A stretch of 56,353 nt of DNA from UBA1181 sp963631545. GTDB taxonomy: Bacteria > Bacteroidota > Bacteroidia > Bacteroidales > Paludibacteraceae. Under the pieces are notes generated by a model. It worked only from the letters and a program-made list of their open reading frames with translations, did no database searches and was not told the origin of the DNA. The DNA is taken from the NCBI GenBank assembly GCA_963631545.1, contig CAVGRN010000012.1:1-56353 (forward strand), in the 5' to 3' direction. Made by a program: the position numbers and the translations under genes. Below are positions 1 through 8,336 of this stretch, in pieces. Position 1 is the first letter of the stretch. Each line of letters begins with the position of its first letter.

Positions 1-90
1 AAAACGAATCGGCGATTCAATTGAAACGAATCGGCGATTCAATCAAAACGAATCGACGATTCAATTGAAACGCAATAGTATTGCGATTTT
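1..90. repeat. Four phased palindromes, 22-bp period
   Basis: Three near-identical units each carry the palindrome GAATCGNCGATTC (6-18, 28-40, 50-62), separated by AATTGAAAC or AATCAAAAC. A fourth unit at 71-85 has a different palindrome, CGCAATA-G-TATTGCG, with its centre exactly in register: centres fall at 12, 34, 56 and 78. The stretch may continue to the left of the window. No gene lies in it. Function is unknown; operator sites or RNA hairpins are both possible. Confidence 0.85.
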
Positions 91-243
91 CTTGTCCCGA
101 ATACCGATTTAGATTCATACCTTTATCCCAACGTAAGTTCTAACATTTTGCTCATTGCATACGCCGCCTTCCATTGTGTGAGTGGCTCGGCTAAACTTGA
201 CGGAGGATGATTGAATATTGTATTTCCTTCCGCACTACCCATT

Positions 244-299
244 TTCCACACTTAATTCATTGATTTTCAATGTACGCCATTTGTTGATGCACAAATGTG
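244..299 (-). repeat. Dispersed repeat, left copy (inverted relative to 56168-56223)
   Basis: Read on the minus strand this 56-base stretch aligns without gaps to 56168-56223, with 47 of 56 positions identical by hand count. The last 36 bases differ at three positions only. All three fall in third codon positions of one frame (peptide WRTLKINELSVE) and are synonymous. The copy lies just downstream of the hairpin that follows the DXS-like gene. No transposase is attached. The rest of 91-345 shows nothing else I recognise. Confidence 0.75.
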
Positions 300-311
300 A
301 TGAAGTCAGGT

Positions 312-343
312 AAACGGGGAAAGTGATGGCACTTCCCCCATTT
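312..343 (-). terminator. Hairpin after the DXS-like gene
   Basis: On the minus strand a 14-base arm ending in GGGGGAAGTG can pair with CACTTTCCCC and its flank (14 pairs including two G-U) around a 4-base loop CCAT, just after the stop codon at 346. Only a short U stretch follows, so it may act as an mRNA 3' end stabiliser or a weak terminator. Confidence 0.6.
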
Positions 344-345
344 GT

Positions 346-2109
346 CTATTTTCCAAGAGTCCTCAAAACATCCTCAGCCACCAACTCCGGTGTCAAACGG
401 AATTTTTTCAGCAATTCCGCAGGATTGTAGCGATCTGCGAAGTTCTTCTCCGCACCTCTCACCAAAACTTTCATTGCAGAATCGCCATAGAATCGAGCGA
501 TTTTCTCACCAAATCCTCCATCAACCAAACCATCTTCAAGGGTAATGACAACCTGATGTTCTTTTTTCAATTCATTCAACAACTGTACATCCACACCACT
601 TAGGTAACGAGGATTGATGACCGTCGCACCCACACCCTGTCCTTTCAATATCTCTGCCGCAGTTTTTGCCATCGGCAAGAAATTGCCAACACCAATAATA
701 GCAGCCTGCGACCCTTTCTCTTCTATTCTGAATCGATTCAAATCGTCGTAATTCTTCTCGACGGAGACTGCGTCCTCATGCCAAACCTGTAGCGGCACAC
801 GGATGGCAACAGGATGTTCGCGCTGACAAACACTCCAATCCAACATTGCGAAATACTCTTCGCACGAAGTCGGAGCGAGATAAACAAGGTTAGGAATATT
901 GCAGAGCAACGGAATGTCATACCAACAAGTGTGCGTGACATCGTTCATTGAAGAGACCGAACCGTAAAATACCAGTATCGTCGCTGGATTATTGTTAATG
1001 CAGAGGTCTTGCTGCAACTGGTCGTATGTACGCTGAATGAATGTACTATACACGCCCCAAACAGGTCTTCCACCACGTTTTGCAATACCAGAAGCCATAG
1101 CAACCGCAGTTTCCTCGGCAATGCCGACATCTACAAACTGGCGTCCTGCCTGCTTCCTACGAGATTCTGTGAAACCAAACACCGTTGGCGTTCCTGCGTT
1201 CACTGCCACCAATTCGGGGTGTGTTTTCATCATCTGCAAGAGATGCTCCGCCGTCATCGGTCCATAATCCTCCCCTTCAAACGGCACCTTACATTTTCCA
1301 GTTTCAATGTCAAAAGGCATGCCCCAGTGCCATTTCTCCTTTTCCTGCTCGGCATATTTGAAACCCTTACCTTTCAAAGTATTAATATGCACCACAACAG
1401 GATGGTCAATATCCTTCACTTTCGTAAAGGCCTCGATCAACGCTGCCACATCATTACCGTTGTCAACATAAAGATAGTCAAATCCCATTGCTTTAAAGAG
1501 ATTCAACTCGGCAGTTCCGTTTGTTTCACGCAAAAGTGCGAGGTTTTTGTAAAGTCCGCCGTGATTCTCCGCAATCGACATCTGGTTGTCATTCACGATG
1601 ATAATCAGATTGGAGCCTATCTCCGCTCCAGCGACGTTCAGTCCCTCCAAGGCCTCACCACCACTAAGAGAGCCGTCGCCAATCACCGCAATGACATTCT
1701 CCTTGCCACCACACAGGTCTCGCCCCTTCGCCAAACCGCAAGCCAAACTGACCGATGTTGATGTGTGTCCGATGACGAAATGATCATGCGGACTTTCTGA
1801 AGGCTCACTGTAGCCCGAAACATCATCGTAATGCTCACTATCAATAAAAGCCACCTTACGCCCCGTCAAAATCTTGTGGGGATAACTTTGGTGAGAGACA
1901 TCAAATACGATTTTATCTTCTGGGGAATTAAAAACGTAATGCAACGCAACGGTCGCCTCCACCATTCCAAGGTTCGGACCGATATGCCCGCCATGCTCAC
2001 TCACTTTCTTCAAGAGATAATGGCGAGTTTCATCCGCCAAAACATTCAATTCTGCCAGATTAAGCTTCTTAATGTCGGCAGGTCCATCAATCTTACTCAA
2101 ATATTTCAT
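346..2109 (-). CDS. Divergent 1-deoxyxylulose-5-phosphate synthase-like thiamine enzyme
   Basis: This 587-residue protein has the DXS/transketolase layout: a thiamine diphosphate domain with DVSHQSYPHK near residues 70-79 and GDG at 144-146 followed by N173, a pyrimidine domain with DVGIAEE near 327-333 (E332 matches the catalytic Glu) and YSTFIQR near 354, and a C-terminal transketolase domain. True DXS converts pyruvate and glyceraldehyde 3-phosphate to DXP. The conserved DRAG-x-x-G-A-D-G segment of DXS is absent: the aligned region near 382-392 reads GSVSSMNDVTH, so the substrate-phosphate Arg is lost. It may therefore be a paralogue with another substrate. The start at 2109 is preferred over an in-frame ATG at 2235 because family homology begins here and a -7 box lies at 2133-2140, inside the longer reading frame. 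The longer frame would also overlap the purM terminator. Confidence 0.8.
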   Translation of the reverse strand: MKYLSKIDGPADIKKLNLAELNVLADETRHYLLKKVSEHGGHIGPNLGMVEATVALHYVFNSPEDKIVFDVSHQSYPHKILTGRKVAFIDSEHYDDVSGYSEPSESPHDHFVIGHTSTSVSLACGLAKGRDLCGGKENVIAVIGDGSLSGGEALEGLNVAGAEIGSNLIIIVNDNQMSIAENHGGLYKNLALLRETNGTAELNLFKAMGFDYLYVDNGNDVAALIEAFTKVKDIDHPVVVHINTLKGKGFKYAEQEKEKWHWGMPFDIETGKCKVPFEGEDYGPMTAEHLLQMMKTHPELVAVNAGTPTVFGFTESRRKQAGRQFVDVGIAEETAVAMASGIAKRGGRPVWGVYSTFIQRTYDQLQQDLCINNNPATILVFYGSVSSMNDVTHTCWYDIPLLCNIPNLVYLAPTSCEEYFAMLDWSVCQREHPVAIRVPLQVWHEDAVSVEKNYDDLNRFRIEEKGSQAAIIGVGNFLPMAKTAAEILKGQGVGATVINPRYLSGVDVQLLNELKKEHQVVITLEDGLVDGGFGEKIARFYGDSAMKVLVRGAEKNFADRYNPAELLKKFRLTPELVAEDVLRTLGK

Positions 2110-2132
2110 ACCGCAATATTCTTTGTTTGAAG

Positions 2133-2140
2133 CAAATTTA
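2133..2140 (-). promoter_or_regulatory. Promoter -7 box of the DXS-like gene
   Basis: TAAATTTG on the minus strand fits the Bacteroidota -7 consensus TAnnTTTG. It lies 24 bases ahead of the start at 2109. No convincing -33 TTTG was seen. Confidence 0.55.
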
Positions 2141-2200
2141 ACGAAATACGCAAAAAAACAGTTTAGACAGAATACCGAATCACTTACCAAAATTACGGAT

Positions 2201-2244
2201 AAAAAAAACAGGCTGCGTCCAACCTCCCCGGACACAACCTGTTT
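2201..2244 (-). terminator. Intrinsic terminator after purM
   Basis: On the minus strand ACAGGTTGTGTCC pairs with GGACGCAGCCTGT (all positions pair, two by G-U, with flanking A-U pairs). A run of T follows. It lies 19 bases after the purM stop and ends the DUF4301-wza-wzc-purM operon. Confidence 0.9.
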
Positions 2245-2262
2245 CTTATCTAATTAGAAAAT

Positions 2263-3429
2263 TCAATATTCAAAACGTCCGAATTCGCTCTCAATCACCA
2301 ACTGCGTTTTCTCTGATTTCTCAACGAAGCCGACAACCTGTGCATCTATTCCAAACGACTTTGAAATGCGGATTACATCCTTCGCATAAGCCTCTGGCAA
2401 ATAGATCTCAAAGCGATGTCCCATATTAAACACTTTGTACATTTCCTTCCAATCTGTTCCAGATTGTTCGCGGATGGTTTTGAACAATGGAGGAACTGGA
2501 AACAAATTATTCTTTGTAACTTTAAGATTCTCAATAAAATGCAACACTTTCGTTTGCGCGCCGCCCGAGCAATGCACCATTCCGTGAATGTTAGGACGGA
2601 GTTCGTCAAGAACCTTTTTTATAACCGGTGCGTATGTTCTGGTTGGTGAAAGCACCATTTTTCCAGCATTCACAGGGCAACCCTCAACCGCATCCGTAAG
2701 TTTTAGATTTCCCGAATAAACCAAATTCTCTGGTACGGCTGCATCGTAACTTTCAGGATATTTTTTCGCCAAATACTTTGAGAAGACATCGTGTCTGGCT
2801 GAGGTTAATCCATTGCTTCCCATACCACCGTTATACTCTTTCTCGTAAGTCGCCTGACCGTATGAAGCCAGACCGACAATCACATCGCCACCTTGAATGT
2901 TGGCGTTGTCAATCACATCGGCACGTTTCATACGGCAAGTAACAGTACTATCCACGATGATGGTGCGCACCAAGTCGCCCACATCGGCAGTTTCACCGCC
3001 TGTGGCATACACACCTACACCCATCTCTCGGAGTTCAGCCAGCAACTCGTCAGTGCCATTGATAATTGCAGAAATCACCTCTCCAGGCACCAAAAGTTTG
3101 TTTCTTCCAATTGTCGACGAAACAAGTATATTATCCGTCGCACCTACACAAAGTAGGTCGTCGATATTCATAATCAAAGCGTCCTGCGCGATTCCTTTCC
3201 AAACGGAAAGGTCGCCCGTCTCCTTCCAATAAAGATACGCCAGAGAGGACTTTGTGCCAGCACCATCCGCATGCATGATGTTGCAGTAGGCTGGATCACC
3301 TCCCAAGATATCTGGGATAATTTTGCAAAACGCTTTCGGGTAAATGCCCTTGTCTATGTTTTTAATCGCATTGTGGACATCCTCCTTGCTAGCGGACACC
3401 CCCCGAAGATTATAACGCTGATCGCTCAT
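2263..3429 (-). CDS. purM: Phosphoribosylformylglycinamidine cyclo-ligase (AIR synthase)
   Basis: PurM closes formylglycinamidine ribonucleotide to aminoimidazole ribonucleotide with ATP, the fifth step of purine synthesis in the cytosol. The 388-residue protein shows the PurM ATP-binding segment HADGAGTKSS near residues 53-62, the metal and nucleotide loop ATGGETADVGD near 141-151, and GGMGSNGLTSARH near 199-211. It is longer than the roughly 345-residue proteobacterial enzyme, which is usual in Bacteroidota. It is the last gene of a minus-strand operon, 20 bases after the Wzc-like gene, and is followed by a strong terminator. The link to polysaccharide export is probably only shared transcription. 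Confidence 0.93.
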   Translation of the reverse strand: MSDQRYNLRGVSASKEDVHNAIKNIDKGIYPKAFCKIIPDILGGDPAYCNIMHADGAGTKSSLAYLYWKETGDLSVWKGIAQDALIMNIDDLLCVGATDNILVSSTIGRNKLLVPGEVISAIINGTDELLAELREMGVGVYATGGETADVGDLVRTIIVDSTVTCRMKRADVIDNANIQGGDVIVGLASYGQATYEKEYNGGMGSNGLTSARHDVFSKYLAKKYPESYDAAVPENLVYSGNLKLTDAVEGCPVNAGKMVLSPTRTYAPVIKKVLDELRPNIHGMVHCSGGAQTKVLHFIENLKVTKNNLFPVPPLFKTIREQSGTDWKEMYKVFNMGHRFEIYLPEAYAKDVIRISKSFGIDAQVVGFVEKSEKTQLVIESEFGRFEY

Positions 3430-3449
3430 TTTATCTTAGTTTATATTTT

Positions 3450-5630
3450 TTATCTGACTATCACCGAAACATGGCTCAACTCACCTGCTTCACAACATTT
3501 TTCCACATTCCTCAACGCACGTTTATCCGTCTGTTTCAAATGGAAGACGAACAAAATGTGGTCTGACTTTGAATCCAATGCAAAAATATCAGAAGTTTCG
3601 GACATTGCCGAAGCACTTACCAAAACATAGCCATATTTCTGTTTTAAATCGTCTATCAGCCTGGCAAACGACGGAGATGCAATCCAATCCGCCTGTGCAT
3701 TCCGCCCAAAATCCACTTGCAATTCGTCAACTCCACTTTCAGAACGAGATACATATTTCCCGATTCCGTCCGAGACAATACGTTCAAAGTCAACACCTGC
3801 ATAGCAGTCATCGCGAAGCAAAACCACCTTTTCCTCCATTGAAGATATGGAAGCAGCCAATTGGGAAGATACGAACAACGCATCTCCGCCCTTTTCATAA
3901 GACGTAACCACCACCAATTTTCCCAACTCAGCCGTTGCGGTAGCGGGAAATAATGCGGAACGAAGCCGGCGAAATGCCTCTTTGCAAGACTTTGGATTTG
4001 CTGCACTTACCGAATAAACTGGTAAAAACGTATTAATCCGCACCTCCTTCTCGTTGTCTAACGTCTTCGCTGATATTTTCTTCAAATACAAAGATACAAT
4101 AGAAATAAAAGATGCAAAAAGCAATGCCAAAACGAAAACAAGGCTCTTTTTGGGTGCAACCGGCAATGGCGTTGCCACGCAATCCTCCACCGTTCGAGCC
4201 ATATTCAATGTGGAAGACATCGCGAAAGCACTCTCCTCCCTTTTTTGCAAAAGGAGAAGGAAAAGTTGCTGCTGTATCTGACGTTGCCGCTCAATCTTTA
4301 CAGACATTCGTTCCTGTGTAGGGATATCGGACACCAGCTTCCGATATTTTTCGTATTGCTTTTGCAAATCAGACTGGGTTATCTGCAAACTTTTCTCAAC
4401 ATTCTCAATCAAGAGTTTAATGTTGTCAAACATAGCTTTGAGTTGTGAAGTCTGCCGTTGCACCACAGGGTTGTTGTCCGACGTGGCAGTCATCATACGG
4501 TTGCGGTCTAACAAAAGGGTATTGTATGCGTCGATTTGGTTGGAAAGTCCGACATCCGAAATTCCCATATTCGATGGAATCACCATCTCCTTGTTTTTTT
4601 CTTCTGAAAGATAGACACGCATCGCCCGAATCAAATTCAGTTGCGTTTCCGTTTCCACCCATTTCTGTTCATAGTCAGTACGTTGCGTCAAGAAAAGTTG
4701 TGCATTCGACTGCAAATCCGTCAGTCCCTGCTCCTTTTTATATCTTTCCAAATCGATTTCCGTAACCCCTAATTCCTTGGACAGGAGAGCCATTCGGTGG
4801 TCTATAAATTCCGTCGTGCGACGCACCAATTCGTTCTTCTCCTCCATAGCAGAGATGTTATATTGGTTCACCAATGTCTTCATAAAAAGGATTCCTCGTT
4901 CCTTGCTTGTCGTTTTCATCGAAAGGTTCAAGACAGAAGAGTTCCTACTCGCCACCATAACAGACAGCTCCTGCTGGTAAAACCGCGCCAACAAACCAGA
5001 CGGGAAAACCATTAAATTATACGAAGAAAAATCTTTCAGCCTATCGTAATCCGAACAGATAAGCGTCAGCGGTCCGTCTGGCGTTGGAATCGTCATTGGG
5101 AATCCTGTAAAAACAGTATCAATCGTTACATCCTCGTCATTGGTCAACTCAACCTTATATTTTTCGTCGCCATTGATTTCCAAAGAAATATCATACGCGA
5201 AAATTTGATTTTTATGGTTGAAGAGTGAATCGGAAATGAGTATTGGCGACTTGTCAAACAAATCGACCTTGCTCAAAAGTGTTTCCCCATAAACATACTT
5301 ATATATATGTGTCGTATCAATTGTCTTCTGAATCAGATTGAGCGATTTTATCACCTCCAGCTCATTATCAGTGCTGATATTAAGCGAAAAATCACTATAA
5401 TCGAACATTGAAAGACTTGAAAGGAAGCTTCCCCCACGCTTCGAATCTTTCACCATCACAGTCGTGGTAACCCGATATTGCGGCATCGCGCAAACAACAT
5501 AGAGCGTAGCCACAACAAAGCACGCAGCAAAAACTCCCAAAATCCAACGCCAATGCGCCTTGATATACGACCGCCAGTCGAACCAAAAACTATCGCTCAC
5601 CGTTTGTTTGTTATTCTCTGTGTTTTGCAT
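3450..5630 (-). CDS. Wzz/Wzc-like polysaccharide chain-length protein with a degenerate kinase domain
   Basis: This 726-residue inner-membrane protein resembles polysaccharide co-polymerases that control chain length and export with a Wza-type outer-membrane partner. It has a first membrane helix at about 26-48, a Wzz domain, a long periplasmic coiled coil at about 255-450, a GNVR-like LLQKREES segment near 460, a proline-containing motif at 487-494 and a second helix at 496-516. The cytoplasmic tail has the BY-kinase lead EAFRRLRS at 551-558. However, the Walker A site is replaced by SYEKGGDALF at 577-586, with no GK[ST], the Walker A' and B Asp positions are not recognisable (LLRDDCY; YVLVSASA), and no C-terminal tyrosine cluster is present. 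It is therefore probably a pseudokinase. It lies 18 bases after the wza-like gene. Confidence 0.88.
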   Translation of the reverse strand: MQNTENNKQTVSDSFWFDWRSYIKAHWRWILGVFAACFVVATLYVVCAMPQYRVTTTVMVKDSKRGGSFLSSLSMFDYSDFSLNISTDNELEVIKSLNLIQKTIDTTHIYKYVYGETLLSKVDLFDKSPILISDSLFNHKNQIFAYDISLEINGDEKYKVELTNDEDVTIDTVFTGFPMTIPTPDGPLTLICSDYDRLKDFSSYNLMVFPSGLLARFYQQELSVMVASRNSSVLNLSMKTTSKERGILFMKTLVNQYNISAMEEKNELVRRTTEFIDHRMALLSKELGVTEIDLERYKKEQGLTDLQSNAQLFLTQRTDYEQKWVETETQLNLIRAMRVYLSEEKNKEMVIPSNMGISDVGLSNQIDAYNTLLLDRNRMMTATSDNNPVVQRQTSQLKAMFDNIKLLIENVEKSLQITQSDLQKQYEKYRKLVSDIPTQERMSVKIERQRQIQQQLFLLLLQKREESAFAMSSTLNMARTVEDCVATPLPVAPKKSLVFVLALLFASFISIVSLYLKKISAKTLDNEKEVRINTFLPVYSVSAANPKSCKEAFRRLRSALFPATATAELGKLVVVTSYEKGGDALFVSSQLAASISSMEEKVVLLRDDCYAGVDFERIVSDGIGKYVSRSESGVDELQVDFGRNAQADWIASPSFARLIDDLKQKYGYVLVSASAMSETSDIFALDSKSDHILFVFHLKQTDKRALRNVEKCCEAGELSHVSVIVR

Positions 5631-5648
5631 ACTTTATCCGAAATTGAC

Positions 5649-6458
5649 CTATTTCCCCGATGTCAATGCGACAATCAGACTTGCAACGGAAACCAGGACT
5701 GACACTCCAGACAAGACTTGACTCGTCAACGCGCTATACCGACTGTTCCGCTTCTTCGTTTTATTGGGTTCGACATACAAAACATCGTTTTGCTGAAGGT
5801 AAAAATAGGGAGAGTTGATGAGGTTGCGGTCTGTCAGATCAAGCGTTACCACCTCGCGTGTACCATTCGCCTGTTCGCGCATCAACTTCACATTGTCGCG
5901 CTTGCCGTAAATAGTGAGGTCGCCCGCCAACGCCAACGCCTCTAAAACATTTACCTTCTCATTGGTGATTGTGTATGTATTAGGCTTCGCCACCTCTCCC
6001 AAAACGGAGATTTTATAATTGACCATTCGGACATTCACAACAGGATCTTCCTTTAAGTAAGGTTTCAGGCGTTCTTTAAGGATGCCCTCCACTTCATTTT
6101 TCGTCTTATCCGAAACGTTTACTTTTCCCAAGACTGGAAAATCTATATTTCCCTCATTGTCAACAAGATAACGCTGCAGCGATGTCTCAGACGAAGTGGA
6201 GTTAACATACGTCGGATTCCCCGTTGGATACAGCAAGTTGAAAGGCAAAGACACTTCCCTATCGAAAGTGTTCACAGTGATGGTCAGCAAGTCTTTGGGT
6301 TTAATCCGTGCGTCGTATAAAAAAGCCGAATCAGGGGCTACATCCTCGAAATTCTGCAAATACGCAATCTTCGCCGTCGAAGAGCAGGATGGAATCAATA
6401 TCAACATCCAAAGGCAAAAAGACAAAAAAACAAATCTTCTTTTATTTCTGCTTCTCAT
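5649..6458 (-). CDS. Polysaccharide biosynthesis/export lipoprotein (Wza/BexD-like)
   Basis: This 269-residue outer-membrane lipoprotein belongs to the poly-export (SLBB) family that forms the channel for capsule or exopolysaccharide. The N-terminus is MRSRNKRR, then a hydrophobic segment and a lipobox ending LIPSC. The export domain contains the typical RIKPKDLLTITV start, the family stretch NEGNIDFPVLGKV, and an SLBB segment near ISVLGEVAKPNTY. A hydrophobic helix near the C-terminus (VLSGVSVLVSVASLIVAL) is common in Bacteroidota members. The start at 6458 places the signal peptide at the very N-terminus; an upstream in-frame ATG at 6503 would add 15 residues. The neighbouring Wzc-like gene supports one export complex. 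Confidence 0.9.
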   Translation of the reverse strand: MRSRNKRRFVFLSFCLWMLILIPSCSSTAKIAYLQNFEDVAPDSAFLYDARIKPKDLLTITVNTFDREVSLPFNLLYPTGNPTYVNSTSSETSLQRYLVDNEGNIDFPVLGKVNVSDKTKNEVEGILKERLKPYLKEDPVVNVRMVNYKISVLGEVAKPNTYTITNEKVNVLEALALAGDLTIYGKRDNVKLMREQANGTREVVTLDLTDRNLINSPYFYLQQNDVLYVEPNKTKKRNSRYSALTSQVLSGVSVLVSVASLIVALTSGK

Positions 6459-6527
6459 AGAATCATTTACACTGCGCCCCACACCCAGCAGCGTGAGACG
6501 CAAAAAGATTTTTCAAACTACTGAAAA

Positions 6528-8045
6528 TCACTGATGTTCCCTTCTCAGCAAGTCGTTCACAACCTTTACGGGTGTGAATGTTTCGATTGGCACTTCAACA
6601 AATATCGTGTTCCACGCAGACATCGCGCCATTCCACAAGCCGGGACGCTCCAAAGCCTTCAAGTCTCGCCCGTCTTTCGACTTATAGGAAATGAAACCAG
6701 TATTTTCGTCCACAAAGTTAAGCAAATTATATTTATCTCCCTTATGATTTTTCACGGCGCAGACCAAGTCAACAGGATTAAAGTGCGTGGAGTTCCTCAT
6801 AATTTCCATTTGAGCCGCATTATCCTTGTCAAATTGCGAACTTTCCAGAATCTGTGCAGAAATGGTTCCATCGGAATTTTTGCACAAATAAGGTCCGCCT
6901 CCAGGCTCGCCTTCATTGCGCACCATACCGCAGACGCGTAACGGGCGGTTGTATATTTTCCGTAGGTAAGCCACTTTCTCCGCCGGAGTTCCTACTGGAT
7001 TGTTCACATTTGTAACTCCCAGATTATTTTCTGCGAATACGAACATTTTCTGCATTGCATCCTCCGACACTTTGTCGTTTTCCAACAATGCTTGATACTC
7101 AAACACTTTCTTCTGAATCTTCACAAGGATTCCCGCAAGCAACATCTTCTCTGCAACAGTGGGTTGCTTGTAGGCATCTGGCGCAACGTTGTCGATATTC
7201 TTTATAAAAATGATATCCGCATCAATGGCATTCAAATTTTCAATCAATGCGCCGTGTCCACCAGGGCGGAAAAGTATTTTATCCTTCACACGGAACGGTC
7301 GGTTGTCCATATCCACCGCAACCGTGTCTGTCGATGGTTTCTGCACGGAAAACGTAACATTATAATTTGCACCGTAACGATACGAATATTCGTCGATGCG
7401 AGTTTCCAAAAGTCTGCGGAAATATTCCAAATGTTCCTCCGAAACGGTGAAATGCAAATTCACGCTACCGTCACTTCCTTTGGCGTATAACGCTCCCTCA
7501 ACGAGGTGTTCTTCAAATGGAGTCCGCGCACGCTCAGGGTAACGGTGGAACAGCAGTAATCCCTTCGGCAAAGAGCCGTAGTTTAGTCCCTTTTCGCCCA
7601 AAAGATTTTCGGCAACCGCCAAATATTTTTTATCATTCAGCAAATGGGGAATATTCCACCCTTCATTACGTTTGCAATGGAAATTCAAATCATTGTAGAA
7701 AGCGAACTGCTCGATATGCTCAAAAAAATTGATGTCCGACTCCTTCACTAACTCGTTCTTCCCTACGCTCAAAAACTCGAAAAGGCTCTTGAACATACGG
7801 CTGGCTGCACCCGAAGCAGGCACAAACTTCATCACTTTCCGGTTCTGCCCCAAGTATTTCTGCCATTCTGCAAGATAGGCACTTTCATCCTTTGCATCCA
7901 CCTTTAGAATGCCATCATAAACCACGGCAGCCCTCTCCACATCCATATAAGGGAATCCGACTTCAAAGCGTTTCAACTGCTCTTCTAACACCTCTTCCGT
8001 AATTCCCCTACGGATCAAGTCTTTTCTATCCTCATCTGTCAACAT
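6528..8045 (-). CDS. DUF4301 family protein, possible nucleotidyltransferase fold
   Basis: This 505-residue cytosolic protein matches the Bacteroidota family DUF4301. Function is not known. The segment FVPASGAASRMFKSL at 74-88 looks like the G-G-x-G-T-R-x nucleotide loop of sugar-1-phosphate nucleotidyltransferases, and PGGHGAL at 261-267 is reminiscent of the UDP-sugar pyrophosphorylase GGHG segment. A uridylyl- or guanylyltransferase-like role is therefore an inference. It is the first gene of an operon with the wza-like gene (69 bases on), the Wzc-like gene and purM, which fits sugar-nucleotide or glycan metabolism. The start is the ATG at 8045; a -7 box lies at 8159-8166. Confidence 0.8.
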   Translation of the reverse strand: MLTDEDRKDLIRRGITEEVLEEQLKRFEVGFPYMDVERAAVVYDGILKVDAKDESAYLAEWQKYLGQNRKVMKFVPASGAASRMFKSLFEFLSVGKNELVKESDINFFEHIEQFAFYNDLNFHCKRNEGWNIPHLLNDKKYLAVAENLLGEKGLNYGSLPKGLLLFHRYPERARTPFEEHLVEGALYAKGSDGSVNLHFTVSEEHLEYFRRLLETRIDEYSYRYGANYNVTFSVQKPSTDTVAVDMDNRPFRVKDKILFRPGGHGALIENLNAIDADIIFIKNIDNVAPDAYKQPTVAEKMLLAGILVKIQKKVFEYQALLENDKVSEDAMQKMFVFAENNLGVTNVNNPVGTPAEKVAYLRKIYNRPLRVCGMVRNEGEPGGGPYLCKNSDGTISAQILESSQFDKDNAAQMEIMRNSTHFNPVDLVCAVKNHKGDKYNLLNFVDENTGFISYKSKDGRDLKALERPGLWNGAMSAWNTIFVEVPIETFTPVKVVNDLLRREHQ

Positions 8046-8336
8046 ACCTCACTCAATATTAAATGTAACCAGAAAAGTTTTTACTATCACCAAGACAAAT
8101 CCGACTTGCGCCAGAATTTTCTTCACACATTCTATGTTTAGCACTGCCTTGCTTGTTTCAAAGGTAATTTAAAAATCACTATATGTGAAAAAATTTCGCA
8201 AAAAATTCAGTCGTATTTCTACACAAAAAGGAACTTTCTTTCTCATCTTTGCAAAAACAATCCGATTTTACGCTTGGAAAACGCCAACAATTACAAAAAA
8301 GAACTTTCCATTGCGAAAAATCGCACATAACATCGT
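8046..8336. other. Divergent intergenic region
   Basis: This 291-base gap separates the minus-strand DUF4301 operon from the plus-strand radical SAM gene. On the minus strand it holds the TACCTTTG box at 8159-8166. On the plus strand CATCTTTG at 8244-8251 differs from the -7 consensus by one base. The stretch is A/T rich. I see no small gene or structured RNA in it. Confidence 0.5.
8159..8166 (-). promoter_or_regulatory. Promoter -7 box of the DUF4301-wza-wzc-purM operon
   Basis: TACCTTTG on the minus strand fits TAnnTTTG exactly and would give a leader of about 105 bases. The -33 element is not clear. Confidence 0.45.

Noticed and set aside
1..90. CRISPR array
   Set aside because: The period is 22 bp with no unique spacers; the units are almost the whole sequence.
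1009..1761. 250-codon open frame on the plus strand
   Set aside because: It is antisense to the DXS-like gene, which has strong family motifs; the antisense product has no recognisable domain.
2110..2235. N-terminal extension of the DXS-like gene
   Set aside because: It would overlap the purM terminator and the -7 box at 2133-2140, and has no similarity to DXS.
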